A stretch of 64,000 nt of DNA, from NCBI GenBank assembly GCA_022578605.1, contig MU394113.1, positions 124,001-188,000 of the forward strand, written 5' to 3'. The notes under the pieces were generated by a model that saw only the letters and a program-made list of their open reading frames with translations, did no database searches and was not told the origin of the DNA. Position numbers and translations under genes: made by a program. The stretch's first letter is position 1, and each line of letters opens with the position of its first letter. This stretch comes from Camillea tinctor (Eukaryota; Ascomycota; Sordariomycetes; Xylariales; Xylariaceae). Of the stretch, positions 48,882 through 61,908 are shown in pieces.

Positions 48882-51800
48882 GCTAATAGCCAAAAGCTAT
48901 TAAGCATTTGCTTTTTAGCTTTACAGGATATCAATTCACTCATTCCGTACGACTTTCTATGACATCAGGAAGATTTCAATATGGTATATCTGAGTTAGCA
49001 TATGTACTCAATATAACTCTTGTTCTAATAATAGCTTGACTAGAATACCGCATCGAAACGTCAGTAGAACAAAAGGAGGAGAAAGGTGGGATGGGCGGGG
49101 AGGAGACTCAACCTTAATGCTTCTCGACGTGACCTAGAACCTTCTCTCATCCTATAATCCCTGACTAACCGTCATGTTATATGCGATCATTAAGAGATCA
49201 TGACTCGCAGGACAGAGTGAATTAAGGACAGAGCGGAACTATGAGAATATATTGGTTTGGTTGGATAGGGGTGGCCTGATGCCAAGATTTCAGTAGAGGT
49301 CGTACAGATAGTATAAATCAAGATTGTGACTTTGAATAAGAAACATATTAACAGATATTTGACACTCGTACTTGAACTGTGGTATCCCTTGTAGAGAAAT
49401 GTAAACGATGTTGATAAAAACTGGCGTGTGAATAGATAGTCAAGCAGGAATACGTGAACATACTACAATAGTCTATACCAAGTCTGATATCTTGCTCTAT
49501 CTGTATATCTTGTGCTTGAAGGCTACAACATGGAGGCGTATAGTAAGGTATTAGATATCCGTAAGTGATTCATAGACTGTATATTAAACTAAGATTTGAG
49601 AATTTATACATATTTCTGACCATCCCCTGAAACCAAATTTACTGATACAGAGCCCTGTCACTTCACGAAGAGTGTTACAATGCAACAGAGAATAAAACCA
49701 CTTCATATAATCAGAGCTAATATCTAAAATAGAATAAGATCTGCTATAGCACTTTCCCTCCACAACTCTAACTGCATTTGCTTGGTAGAAATTGCGTCTT
49801 CTATTATGAGCAACTAAGGAAAATACAACATCTTGCCACATAAAACGCCTCTGGGAAAGGAACATCACATGCTAAATATAATAAATCTATGAGAATGTAA
49901 ATGTATGAAATCAGAGGCTTGGGTCATCATTGCGTGTAGTCTTAAACTTTAAAAGGGACACGCTACTCGGCCGACGATGCTACGATTGTATAGATACACA
50001 TCTGATACTTTCTCGCTACCATAATATGTATCCAATTGTTCGTTTCTTGACAGAGAGAAGAGCCATATGAGTCAGGATATGTACCGATATCTACTCGTTA
50101 CTTTACACTGGCGGTATGGCTAGAAAGATGACCGCGGCGGGTAACTAATGAAGCCATCCAAGCCCCCAATGTTCAGGATTCGAAAACTGAAATAGAATTG
50201 TAATATCAATAGGTACACTGCATATCAAATAGTCACGTATAAGCTCCCAGACCATTGTGTGTTTTGGCGATATCCTCACCTCTAGTACCAGGCGGAAAGA
50301 ATAAGGGAACGGATAACGCATACCTAATAGGTTATACCACACTGTAGCCAATATCAAATGTCTACAAACTACGTATACATTGAGTAGGCGATTTGTTTAT
50401 GGTAGGTATATGGTATCTTACGTATATTGTACATAAGGTTTAGTATTTCCAAACTAACAAGCAAGCCACTTTCGACATATCTGTGTAAAATACCTCCTGT
50501 CCTAAAAGTATTTCTCTCCTGAGAATAAACCTTCCTTCTAGCTTATATGGGAAAAGGTTCTATACGGCCGATTTTACACACTACGTATCGTGAGGTAGGT
50601 GGCTTTTTTTTATTGTGTCTTGTGTCATGGTGATAGTAATGGTAACTATATATGACGATTAAGCACTCCGTGGAAACAGTTGTGAGAGTTTCAATCCAGC
50701 TAACTAATAGTCTAATATTCTGTGAAATAGCTAGCGAAGAGTCAGCTGCTTACGCTGTCTTCTACCTAGACCATCTCAAAAGTCAGAATCTTTACATCCT
50801 TATTCGCTATTTTTCCCTCGGAAGAAATGAGGGAGTAGTGTTTCGGAAGACATTCCGAACTGACAGAACCTAAGACGTCAGCTGTGTGTATACACGTAGT
50901 AGTCCTATTATGACCGGTACTATAAAGCCGCTTACAACTAAATGGCATTATAATAGTAGATGATAGTGTATCTTGATGGCAGTAAGTTTCAAAATTTAGG
51001 TTTCTCACTTCCGCTTTTACTTTTATATGCTTTATTCCGAGCAGGTACAATTCCGAAATTAAGGTTCGCGATGAAAAAGAACGATTATGAAAATATCTCT
51101 CTATAGGTATTACACATACACTTCCTTCGAACTTAGGTGGAATTCAGATCGCAAAATGAGAATTTTGCACATAACGCGATATCCACTCTCACAATGTTGC
51201 GTCTTCATCGTAGGTATACTCAATCAGATAACTAAACCATTGTAATGACATAATGACAGACATTTCTACCAACTCTAATATAATGCAATACAGAGGAGCA
51301 TCGGCGTGGTGTTTATCGGGAGAGGGCGCCGATGACCGGGTCGGTCAAGAATGGGCTAGGATCGGAAAAGATAAGAGCCAAGGGGAAAAAATAGTGTCCG
51401 AATTAAGTAGTCCGTCTCGTACGATCATGCAAGTAATTATGAATCCAAGCTATCGTGCATAGCCACTCTTGCCGTTTCTAGTTAACGAAGCCTGGCTTGT
51501 ATCCGTGAGTAACAATTAAAGCTATGGTTAGTCTGTATGACCACCAATACAAGAAGATCATGGCCTTTGTCCATGGTATCTGATAGAACAGAACATCTGG
51601 CGGACCAAAGCAGACTCGTTGAGGGTATATATATATATACCTATTCAACAACGGCTGGCAATAGTGGTGGTCATTTGGTAGGTAATTGTCCGAAGGATAT
51701 TTGCACCCTTTGCTACTATATTTGATGGTAACACGTGCAAATTATTTTGTTAAGGGCTTCAAATGCTTTTCCTCCCCCAAACTCTTAAAAGGAGTGCGCC

Positions 51801-54800
51801 TCTCCTCCCAAGACTATCGAGGGTTGGGCCATGGCTAGTTACCGGGGCTTGGCCTAATTTAGAGGGTGAGTAGCCATGTTGGGCTAAGCTTGCTCCGGAC
51901 TAATTACACGGGAAACGCAAGAGAGCATAGGTTAGGTAGCCATGTAAGTAGATGTAGGTATCTTTTGTTACCTATGTAGCATCTAAGCCTCGGGCATTGC
52001 TAGCTAACTAATTATTAGTCACAGTGGTACGTAGTAGTAGTCGTAGGAGTAGAAGTAGGAGTAGACCTAGGTAGTAGTGAAGTCTTTCGGGCATTGGTGA
52101 CTAGGCGAGCGGATGAAGCCAAAAATGTCTTGCAGAGAAAATTCAACAATCTTAGTTCGACGTGGAGAACTCAAGATCGAAGTGCGGAGTTCACCACCAC
52201 TACTGAACCTCAACCCAATGAACATGGAACCCCCTTGGTCCGGCATCTCAGCCGGGGCATTCGGTGAATGTATGCACAGTGTAGTGGGAGGCCTTCGAGT
52301 GAAATCAATCTAATAACCCGGCATGTTAGCGAATCGAAATTTTCAAAAGCGGGAAAAAAAATCAATAACAACAGCAACCAAACATATAAGGGCATTGCCT
52401 CGGAAAACCTATCAACCCACTTACGTAGTTACCATACCCAACTAGAGTCGGGACATGAATTGCCCATCCAATCAACCTACTAATCATCGAATGGTAGGCA
52501 GGAATTATCGCCTGTTGGGAGTTCCCACGGACTAACCTAACCTAGAGATCTACACACGGCAGAGTCGGCAACACCCGGCACATCGGCGTGTCAGCATGCA
52601 GACTTGGGCCATGGACTTGTCTAGACTGCAAGCCCGTATCCACGACTTCTTAGCAAGTGGGATGTTCTCGAATTTGCCATGTGTGCCACAGATTCAAGCC
52701 CGCTTTTATTTTATTATTATTAATTTTTTCGAAGCTGAAGTTGGAGCACTCGCGCTGCTGATGCCGCTACTGCAGATGTTGTGATATAGCGATAGAGCCG
52801 CTTATAATTGTGTGAATGCATGTTGCGAAGAGACAAAGCACGTAGATACAATGCCATCTCAATCGAGAGCTTGGGCGAAACACAATTCTTGCCTACCACT
52901 TCATTTGGTGGTTTAATGTTAAGCTCATGTGTCGTGGCGTTGGGCTCTAATGCAATAAGGGATGTGAACCCCCTTTTGGGGTCCAGCATAGAGTGGCATT
53001 GTACTTTGCTGCATACATAAGGATGCTAGAAGACGGCCATGCCGTATTGGCTTGGCATTTTCCAACTGCCCGGGGTGTTAGTAAGGGCTACTAGGTGTTA
53101 AGAGGGGAAATGCTAAGTTTAATATGGACTGCTTGGTTGTTGAGGGGGATATGTAGGGGGAAGGGTCGAATGAATGGAGAACGAGACTGAGAGGAGAACA
53201 CGGAGACTTGGTCCAATATGAAATGCTACCCAATAAATCGTCTTTCACAGAGCGGCAGAGGCCGACAGGGACAAGGGGGATTGTGATATCTCTACGTATA
53301 TTGAATAGAGACGCAGCAGCTAAAAGGTGGCATGAGTAAAACCCAACATTACCTGCAAGAGTAGGACCGAGGTATCCGGCGTATGTAGGGTCTAGTATGC
53401 TCGTTGATATTCTCCAATATTTGGTGGCGATGGAGATAGTACTCAGTAGTGGATAACAAAAGGGGAAGAGGCAAAGAGAGTTTGCATAGCCCGCCAGGTT
53501 TTCGTTAAAGGAAATACAATTGTTGTTGAAAAAAAGAATAAAAGAAAAAAAAAAGAAAAGGAAAGGAAATAGAAAAGAGGCAATTTCAATTCTAGCCTAT
53601 CTTCTGCCTATGGGATTTTGATGATGTCTGACTGTTTATTGCCGGGTTGAGACAGGGGAATGAAGCCGGTTTGTGGTTTGTAGTTTATAAGTGGCGACTT
53701 GATTATTTGGAGAAGGGGAATTGGGATTGGATGGGATGGAAGAAAGTTAAATTCCCATGTTTGAGCAACATGGGAATTCGTTCATAAGGGCGATCTTACA
53801 CGTCAGCCCTTTGAACAGCCACCTGTGGCACGACCATCGAGGAAAGGGCGTGGCTGACGAATTATCGATTGCCGCCTCTCATTGGGCGAGGCATGCTGCG
53901 GGGCAAGCTGGAAATTGTTAAGGCCCCAAGTATCTTCTTTTTGAGTCGGGGAATGTGAACAACTGGGCGGAGAATTTACTCCGGAGCCCAACTTCTAACG
54001 TAACTGCACAAGTGATACGCACGCAAACAATCAACCTCCCATAACTTCCACCTTTTCTAAGCGGATTCGTCGGTTACAAGAGGAGTTTCTCTCAGCAGCC
54101 TGCACTCGGCATTATCGGCTGCCCAGCTGATGCTACACCCCACGAATTATGACGACAATTGTAGTACAGACCAGCACTTGTCCCCTTCCAAAGTTATTTT
54201 CTTCCGTCTTCCTGTGACAAGTGAAGCTGAGCGATCCCTGAAGTGTAACATCATTCGGGTTGGGATTTTAACAATTAGGTGTTGGGGGAACACCTATGCT
54301 GCTATGAATGCAACGTGAAAGCTTACTTACCTTCTAACTAACCTATATATCCCAAACTATGCATATTGCCATAGGCCATTGAGCTAATAAAATGATAGTT
54401 TATATCTGCGATCTTAACCTACATCTTACGCGTCTGTTTCCGAGATGCATCTGAGACTCGCTTGACTTGAAATCTGGGTTTACTTGCAAACACTCTCATC
54501 TAACATGCACCGTGATGATAATGATATGCCGAGATACTGCAACGAAGTGGGGGTGAGATCTATTATTGTTGCGTGGTCTTGCAGGAGTAAGTTGTAGATA
54601 GGAATGGAATAGAAGAAAAAAGTCGTAGCATGCAACTACCTAATATTCATACGGCATACCGTGTAAGTTGATAAACCTAGGTACAGTCCCATTTCATCCC
54701 AATTCCAAGGGAATATCAGTAGCAAGGGGTAGAGAACCTTAAGGAAAGAAACAGGGAAAGAGAAAAGAGGGAAACGCTTTCGATTAAAGTTCGAGAAGTA

Positions 54801-55640
54801 AACTTCTTCTAGACACGCGGCATGGAAATGCCCATCATTTTAAGGCTTTCGGCGGGGATTAAAGCTGCTAGCTCATGATGTGCTGGCTTGGACCCTGACC
54901 CTTTTGTGCACCATCATAACTCAAATTTCATCCCGCTAATCTACTATCGGGTCTTCTAGACTGCGTGGTTTCAAATCAGAGTTTTACTGGTTTCCAATCG
55001 GTCACAGTTGAATAGGAAAACAAAAACAATAAAACCAGGGGACGTGGTAAAGCAAAATCATCTGACCCAATCACTGAATAAAACCCAGTACCCTCCCCCG
55101 ATTATGCTAGGTACTACCATCGAAAAAAAATAAATGTGACAGGGGGGCCGATCTTGGGTTGAGCCACTTGACCCAGCGGTGTAAAAGAAAAAAGTTGACT
55201 GAGGTCATCGTGAAATCGGAATGTTCTATGTGAATCGACGATGTCGCGGACCTTAGCTCCGGGGGTCATCTTAGGAGCCCGGGGTTAGAGTCTGCCGTGT
55301 TGGGAAAGCGGGCTGATCGAAACATCGAAACGTTTCCGGTTTCCCTGTTTTTCCCACTTGGTTGCGCGAACGTGGAATACCTCCTAGTGTGCACTAATAT
55401 GGTCGATCAATCGTGAAGTTGATAGTGGATGAGTGGGTTTAGAAGACCCGAGGGCGTGGCGCATACCGTTAGGTAATAAGCCCAGACTTTACCTACTTAA
55501 CATACTAGGTTTTTAGCTGCTTCTAGAGAGTTACTATTCGTGGGCCGAGTACATATAGTACTGTGTATTGAACCATCCTTACATTGATAGCATATAACCT
55601 AGGTTAGGTAAAGGTTATAGGAGACTACCGCTAGTAATTA

Positions 55641-55670
55641 ATACATTGATACATTGATACATTGATACAT
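55641..55670. repeat. ATACATTG octamer tandem repeat
   Basis: Three full units and one partial unit of ATACATTG without mismatches. Confidence 0.9.
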
Positions 55671-56871
55671 GCAACTCAAAGCCTCCAACATAATAATAAT
55701 AATCATAAACACCAGAGGCAATAATAATAATAATAACAATGCATGTGCATGTATGGAGAAGAGCTGGGAATTACGGGACACAAAGAGAAATAATCCCGTA
55801 AAAGTGACGAGAGACATGCAACAACATAGTTGTAAGAGAACGCGCGGAGCAAAGTCTCCTAAGTAGGATTCGGGACGCTTCCAATTTCCCATGCCCATAT
55901 TCCATCGTGTTCATGGCTATCACTACCTCCATAAGGTAGGTATTTCACTTTCACCATTACATCATATCTGAGATGAGTACCCGATATCTACTACCTGCGA
56001 AAATGCTGCGAATGGCTGTACAATAAGATGCATCACTATGATGAAAACTGCTTAAGGTACTACGAAAGCTGATAGGTTATCGCAGTGTACCTAGGTAGGT
56101 ACCTAAGAAAGGTTACCTTTCCTGTGCGGGAGAGCTGCGGACAATGTCGAATCGAATGGACAGGTGGGGTCGAGCTCCCGATTATGCAGGGTTAGCTAGT
56201 GCACAAAGAAAAGGAGAGGGGGGCCTGGGGGGCTTAGAGGACGAGAAATACAGATCGATGCTAGACCCAGAAGGGCATGTATCGAGGCAGGCTAGTCCGT
56301 TGTAGGTAGCAGTCTTACAGGGATGCGAGATACATCTGGCTCTATCGCAGAACCTAGGGCGCCTTGATCCTTGTCTCGTCTCACAGCTATGCTTAGCTCC
56401 CATTGGTGTTCAGCCCTCTCATCGCGATCGATCGCCACCAAGCTGGACTCCCGCATCAGGAAATCAAAGATCGGATATTTGGGTTTGGTTGCTAGGTACA
56501 TGCGATTGGTATGCTCAGTCGCGGGTGCCCTGCGCTGTTCAGACCTTCCCAGACATGTACCCTAAGTACCAGCAGTACCTCTAGTAACATCGTGATCCCA
56601 GAGCATGGGGAAATCTCGTTCCTATATATTGTTTTTGTTCCCGACTTCCTTCTTTCATACGACCCTTTTGTCACTTGACCTTGACCCTGAACTTCAAGTT
56701 CTCTTACACCTTACCTCGAACTTATCTTCTTAAACTCATATGTGTTTCCTCACTTTACCATCACTACAACATCAACAAAACCACATTCCCATATAATCTG
56801 TCTTGCCACCAAACCCACTTATCCACCTTTTCCCACCTACATACTAACTCCACGATAATCGCAATTCCGGC

Positions 56872-56916
56872 AAACTCAAGCTCAAACTCAAGCTCAAGCC
56901 TAAGCTCAAGTTCAAG
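56872..56916. repeat. CTCAAG-type hexamer tandem in the leader of the 57334 gene
   Basis: About seven imperfect six-base units (AAGCTC, AAACTC, AAGCCT, AAGTTC) in a row in the presumed 5' leader. A short imperfect microsatellite. Confidence 0.75.
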
Positions 56917-57333
56917 TTTGTTTTGACTTAGACGAGCAGTTTGTGTCTATCGGCTTTTTCTAGAAGTGTCGTTCTCAGCACAAACACTGCCAATACTCTC
57001 TCGGTCTTCCTCTATTAGTCTGAACCCGGCTCAACCGGCTCAACCGAACCGTCTCGAACCCTGTGCCAGCTTATTAGTAGTCTTCGTGGCTGCAGACGTT
57101 AATCAACAACTTAGAACCCGGACCACCGCCACTAAAAAGGTTCCCAACGCCTAATATCTTCGCAAACTTACACACCCCGCATTCTCCTCAACCCCTCCTC
57201 GCAGTGCGCAGCCAGTATCGATTCCAACGCTATTCGTATATCTCGTACTGTCCAGTGAGGCAGCCAGAGAGTTATTTATATTTCCACCCCTCACTCGACC
57301 ATTCTCGTAATCTTTTATTATTATTACGTATCG

Positions 57334-58538
57334 ATGCCGAAAAGAAATTCCGACACCTCAATCACCATGTCAGCTAATGACAAACTACCACCTGTCAAAG
57401 CGCAAAAGGTAAGTCAAGTTATGCCAAGTCCATTTCACACCATAACCCCCTGAACTATATACGTCCATCGTGCTAACCGAGTTGTTTGTTCCAGACAGAG
57501 CGATCCCATGAAGAAAACCAGGAGAGAGCCTACATTGCCGCATCCCGGAGAGCCGACAGGAGTCTCGAGGCCCGGGTACAATCCGCCAAGATGGCATCCG
57601 AGATCCACCGCCGGCGGACTGGGAGAGGTCTCAAGGTGAACGAGGAGATTGTGCTCAAGGAAGAGATGTACGAAGAGGAAGAGGACGAGATTCCACGCCA
57701 CTACAAGTATCTGACGGCTCATCTACAGACCGAATCGTCGGAGATGAACCATCGTGTAAATGCTTTCGTCACAACCCAAGCCGCCATGGCTACAATGGCA
57801 CGGTACAACGAAGTCAACAGGCTATTTAGCGAATCGTTTCCATCTGCCATGGCCTACGGACAGCAGCTTAACAACTCCATGTACATGGCCCCCTTGATGA
57901 ACACAGGTTCTTTCTCGCCCAGGACCTCAGCTGAGCCATCACCGACCACAGCAGCCCCAGCTGCCCCGGCGCATCCCCAGCCTGACTATCTTAACAGAAA
58001 GGCGTCTACTACATCAGCGATTTCAACTAGTGACTCGACTAGCATTTCATCTACACCTGCCCTCAGCCCGGCTTCTACCACTACCGACAGCCCTGATTCG
58101 AGGCATACCCCGTTCCAGACCCCCGCGCCATTTCCAAGTCTTCCCTTGGACCCTCAATTATGCCAACAGCTTCCCAATTCCTCCTCCTTTACCTCGGAAC
58201 TTCCAAATGAGGTTAAGATGTTGGCCAACATTGACATGAGTGACCCAATGGCCGCTCATTTCCTCGGCGACAATCCTTCATTTACTATGTATGGTCAATA
58301 TCTGGATGGTGCATCATTCGAGGGCTTCAAAATGCAGGCGCAATCAGATGCGTCGCCCGATATGGCAAATTCAGTAGAGCATTATGAGCAGCATGAAGAT
58401 GCTCTATATTCTCCAATTGAGGATTCAATGGGTTATATGGAAATGCCTCCTCCTGGGTATAGCCGCCTAGGTACGCCTGGTTGTGGTGCTGGCAGTGATG
58501 CCGCTTGGGAGAGTCTGATTGACTTCGGTGCTGAGTAA
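57334..58538 (+). CDS. Conserved filamentous-fungal protein of unknown function, basic N-terminal region
   Basis: Two exons (57334-57408 and 57495-58538) give 372 residues. The intron is GTAAGT..CCAG, in phase 0. A second ATG twelve codons in is also possible. The segment at about 26-80 is charged and probably helical: ERSHEENQERAYIAASRRAD, then SLEARVQSAKMASEIHRRRTGR, the latter resembling a nuclear-localisation or DNA-contact patch. An acidic EEMYEEEEDEIPRHYKYL block and a second helical region (NHRVNAFVTTQAAMATMARY) follow. Residues about 150-250 are low-complexity Ser/Thr/Pro/Ala, and the C-terminus is acidic. A family of this pattern occurs across Pezizomycotina; I cannot name it. A nuclear or regulatory role is a guess from composition. 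Confidence 0.8.
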
Positions 58539-60532
58539 TAATGGCACGCATACACACACACATAATCCACCTTCCTCTATCATATTCTGACGTGGTCTGT
58601 AAACGACTACTTAAGATATTCCACCCTGTATATGCACCCAAAGACTCCTCGTTCCTTACTTTTTCTTACCTTTCAAGATACCACACTTCATACATGTACA
58701 TCACCTATCAGGGGCGCAGTTTTAACTCGAATTGTATGAAGGATTTTCTTTTATCTGGTGGCGTTATGGTTCACTTCTGGTTTGAAAGAGAAGCCTTACC
58801 ATAGTAAGGTTATGGATGTTCTACGATTTAAAGGATTAGCGTAAATACCACCCGGGATTTCATATTACTTCATACGGCGAAAGTCAAAAAAGGACAATGG
58901 GTTTCAGGACTGTATGCGATATCAGACGCGAAAACGACTTATGAAATTCCATCCAACAAGTTATCTCTACTCTCGCCAGCGGCAGTATGGCTTGAGGTGC
59001 GGTCACTGTTAACAAAGACGATATATCTCTGGTGTTTGGAGATTAAAGATTCATTCGAGGCCGTAGTGGTCCCGCATGGGTGGTCAAATCACCCGCTTGG
59101 AAGAAGATGGGTTTATCTCACGGATAACTTACAAATATGAGGATTAGCCATGTTTACACCAGGTCCGGACTACACTGTGATGGGACTACACTGAAGTTTC
59201 TGAACTCCCAGAAGGAATTAAATAACAAGGAATACTCTCAGTGTCGAGGAGATGCTGATGGAAAAGGAACGATACAGGCTTGGGGAAAGGGTTCTGAGAA
59301 CCTTTTATTTCCTTTCACAGACACTACTTCTGATGATTAACCTACGGTCACCAGACACACTTGGTACTGTGTATTGAGAAGCGAAGAAGGGCGGGAGGGG
59401 ATATCTAAAATAATCGTTAAAATAAGGGCACTAAAAATAGTAAAATCCAACACCGAAAAAAATTTACGAAAATTTAATAAACAATCAATTCCATGATAAA
59501 CTACGTTCTGTGCGATAAAGCAACTTGTGTATGTGGATGTACCAACTTGCAACGATACATGAGTGATGGAAAATCCGTATGCTGCAAATGGACCGGTGAC
59601 CCTTCAACCTGGTTTGATGGCAGGGCCGCTATCTACCAAGTTGGGTTGTACTGAAACATACAGTATGTATGCACCACCTGCCGTCCGGTTCGAGATGCGT
59701 AACCTTAACTAAAACAAAAACGGCATGTGACTCGAATGAAGGCAGAGAAGATTTCCTGCTAGCGATCTAGATGTTTTGGACATATTATGGTTTTGTCTTA
59801 TAAGCTGTGTTTGGATACAATGTCTCGTATTTTCTCTCCGTGGCGCTCTTTTCCGGTATCTAGGTACCTAACCTAGGTATATATATATTATGTACCTAAA
59901 TCATGGGGGTTGTACTAGGAAAGGGGGGGAAGGGGGTGAGATGGGTGGATGGGCTGGCCCTGGATTATGCCGCATACTGACAAAGGAGAGGCGATTCAGA
60001 TAGGTACCTAGGTACTTACAAAGTAAACAAAGCCCTTTGCCCCTTCCATTGTCAACTGCACCCCCTGCTTTCAAGTTAAAAGGGCAAGGGCAATACAGAC
60101 ATACCCACTTCATAGTGGCAGGAAGGAAAGTTAAAGTGATGAACAGAAAAGAAAAAGGGGTATATAATTGTCAAGAAAAAGCGAACGCTAATAGCTTGTT
60201 GGCTATTAGCTCATATATATGGTCCGTAACAATAATCTAACAAGAAAGGAAATTAAATAAAGAAAAAAGAAGAAACAAAATTGGTAGTAGTTGTACAAAA
60301 AAAAAGTCTTCTGCCAGATGCTTGCCTTCTATATCTTACAATTTCACTCACCAACGCCGATGCCCATGCTCATGCTCATGCCCATGCCACCAAATGCTTC
60401 CGCCCAGAATGCTTATGCCCCTCTAAGGCTGTCTAGATGGCCCCAGAATTAAAGAGAAAGGGAGAGGAAAAGATAGAGAGAGAGAGAGACATGGTGTGGT
60501 TTGATGAGGGTATTTGGGTGTGAAGGGGGGAT
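58539..60532. other. Gene-free interval
   Basis: About 2 kb between the 3' ends of two genes. It carries AACCTAGGTA at 59870-59879, TACCTAGGTA at 60005-60014, an ATGCYC hexamer stretch (about 60361-60388) and an AG run (about 60476-60489). No supported gene. Confidence 0.5.
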
Positions 60533-61409
60533 TTAGGCTCGCCTATAATGTGAAAATGTGTTAGTAAGAAATACGACAGGTTCTTTTCTGGTAAACCCCC
60601 TTTAGTCTTTTAACGATAGGGAGAGGCAGGGAGAAGGTTAAGTAAGGTTACAAAATCCATTAATGAAATACAATGTCAAAACGAAAGAAAAAATGTCCAA
60701 AAAAATACTGAATCAAAAAAAAGAAAAAAGAAACAGAAAAAAAAACATACTCCTTTCCCTTCCCCTTGCTAGCTCCCGAAGCAGCGGTCTCCTCCATCTC
60801 AACATCCTCATCTTCTTCCGAAGAAGAGGACGGCGCCGTAAGAATCAGGGCCGGCACTTCTGCAGGGGCACCAGCCGCCTCAGTAGACGGGCCAGCCGAC
60901 GGGCCAGCCACCGCAGTCCCTGGCACAATCATGTGCACGAGAGGGGTCTCGCGGGCGACCCGTCGGCGCGGCTGAACCAGGTGGCGGGACCCCTCCGGGG
61001 TCAGGTACTGCTCCGGAGGGATACTCTGGCCCATGGCGCCGGCAGCCAAGACAGTGGAACCAGAGCCAGGAGCTCCGCGGGAGATGGGAGGGCTCGGAGA
61101 CAGGCTGGTGGTAGATGATCCTGGAGTAGGGGGAGGAGCGGCGGCCCAGCCGCGGCCGGTGGTCCGGTTGAAGGTGAGATAGCCTTGGGTGTGGGCGACG
61201 TATCCGGGGCTCAAGCGGAGGGTGGGCATCTGGCCGGCCTGGTGGCGGGCAGCGGGGTTGGTGCCGGGAGCCGTCTGAGGAGGAGCGGCAGAAGAGGACG
61301 ATGCGGGTGGTGCTTGATCCTGGTATGCTTGATGGGGAGTCTCCTCTTCACGCGAGCCGGGTCGGTCACGGTAGGGAATGTTGGTCAAGTCGTAGCCACT
61401 TCGCGGCAT
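60533..61409 (-). CDS. Low-complexity hypothetical protein with acidic C-terminal tail
   Basis: The coding start is taken as the ATG at 61409 (MPRSGYDLTNIPYRDRPGS); upstream in-frame sequence is T-rich leader. Exon 1 runs 61409-60751 and a 10-nt second exon 60542-60533 completes Glu-Arg-Ala-stop, giving 222 residues. The 208-bp intron starts GTATGT, has a TTACTAAC branch site and ends ATTATAG. Without splicing, the frame would continue into a poly-Phe tail encoded by T-runs, which is implausible. The protein is rich in Pro, Ala, Ser and Gly; recognisable stretches are LSPGYVAHTQGYLTFNRTTG (mid-protein) and a Ser-Glu-Asp block (SSSSEEDEDVEMEE) before a GKGKGKE-type basic end. No family or function is recognised. 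Confidence 0.65.
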
Positions 61410-61908
61410 CTTGGCGAATGAGTGATGGGGGTCGATTAGGGGGGTTGGAAAAATTGGAGGTTCGACGGCGTGCAGGGTTGGAATAGCTTCAAGTGGTTGC
61501 AGATGGTGTCGGCGAGACAAGAATGAATAAAAAACGACAGATGGTCCAGAAAAATGGTACACCACGAGTACTGCCGAGTCGAAAAAAAAAAGAAAACAAA
61601 ACAAATCGCACCGAAGACCATATAGACATACAAACAAGTCGAAGCCAGAGGAAACTCTAGTGCTCGTATCCTGAGCAACGCCTCTTCTCTTCTCTGTCAA
61701 CTGCACGCGTGCTTTCCCTGTAAGTACTATTAATGTTCTTCCTTTTACAACGGTACATCAACATCGCTTTATCCCCCTTTTTACAAGTACCTCAAGCTAT
61801 AGTCGTGAATACAACACAATATAAACAGTTTCCCTTTCAACCCCCCCTGTGATTTTAACTATTGAGCCTTTTTAGCAGCTCTTTTTCATTCACCATCCTT
61901 ACATGAAC
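61410..61908. promoter_or_regulatory. Promoter and leader of the low-complexity gene, and terminator of Nop9
   Basis: About 500 bp between two minus-strand genes. Read on the minus strand it starts just after the Nop9 stop and ends in a pyrimidine-rich leader before the ATG at 61409. No further feature was seen. Confidence 0.4.

Larger units (their letters stand above)
48882..57333. other. Long gene-poor interval
   Basis: About 8.4 kb with no supported gene, RNA or transposon. It contains AT-rich stretches (49-51 kb), imperfect GTAGTA-type repeats (about 52028-52080), an ATACATTG tandem (55641-55670), ATA trinucleotide runs (about 55690-55735) and a TACCTAGGTA palindrome at 56088-56097. From about 56,650 onward the plus strand becomes C/T- and CA-rich, as expected for a long leader and promoter of the gene at 57334. 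Scattered frames of 60-95 codons are not convincing. Confidence 0.45.
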
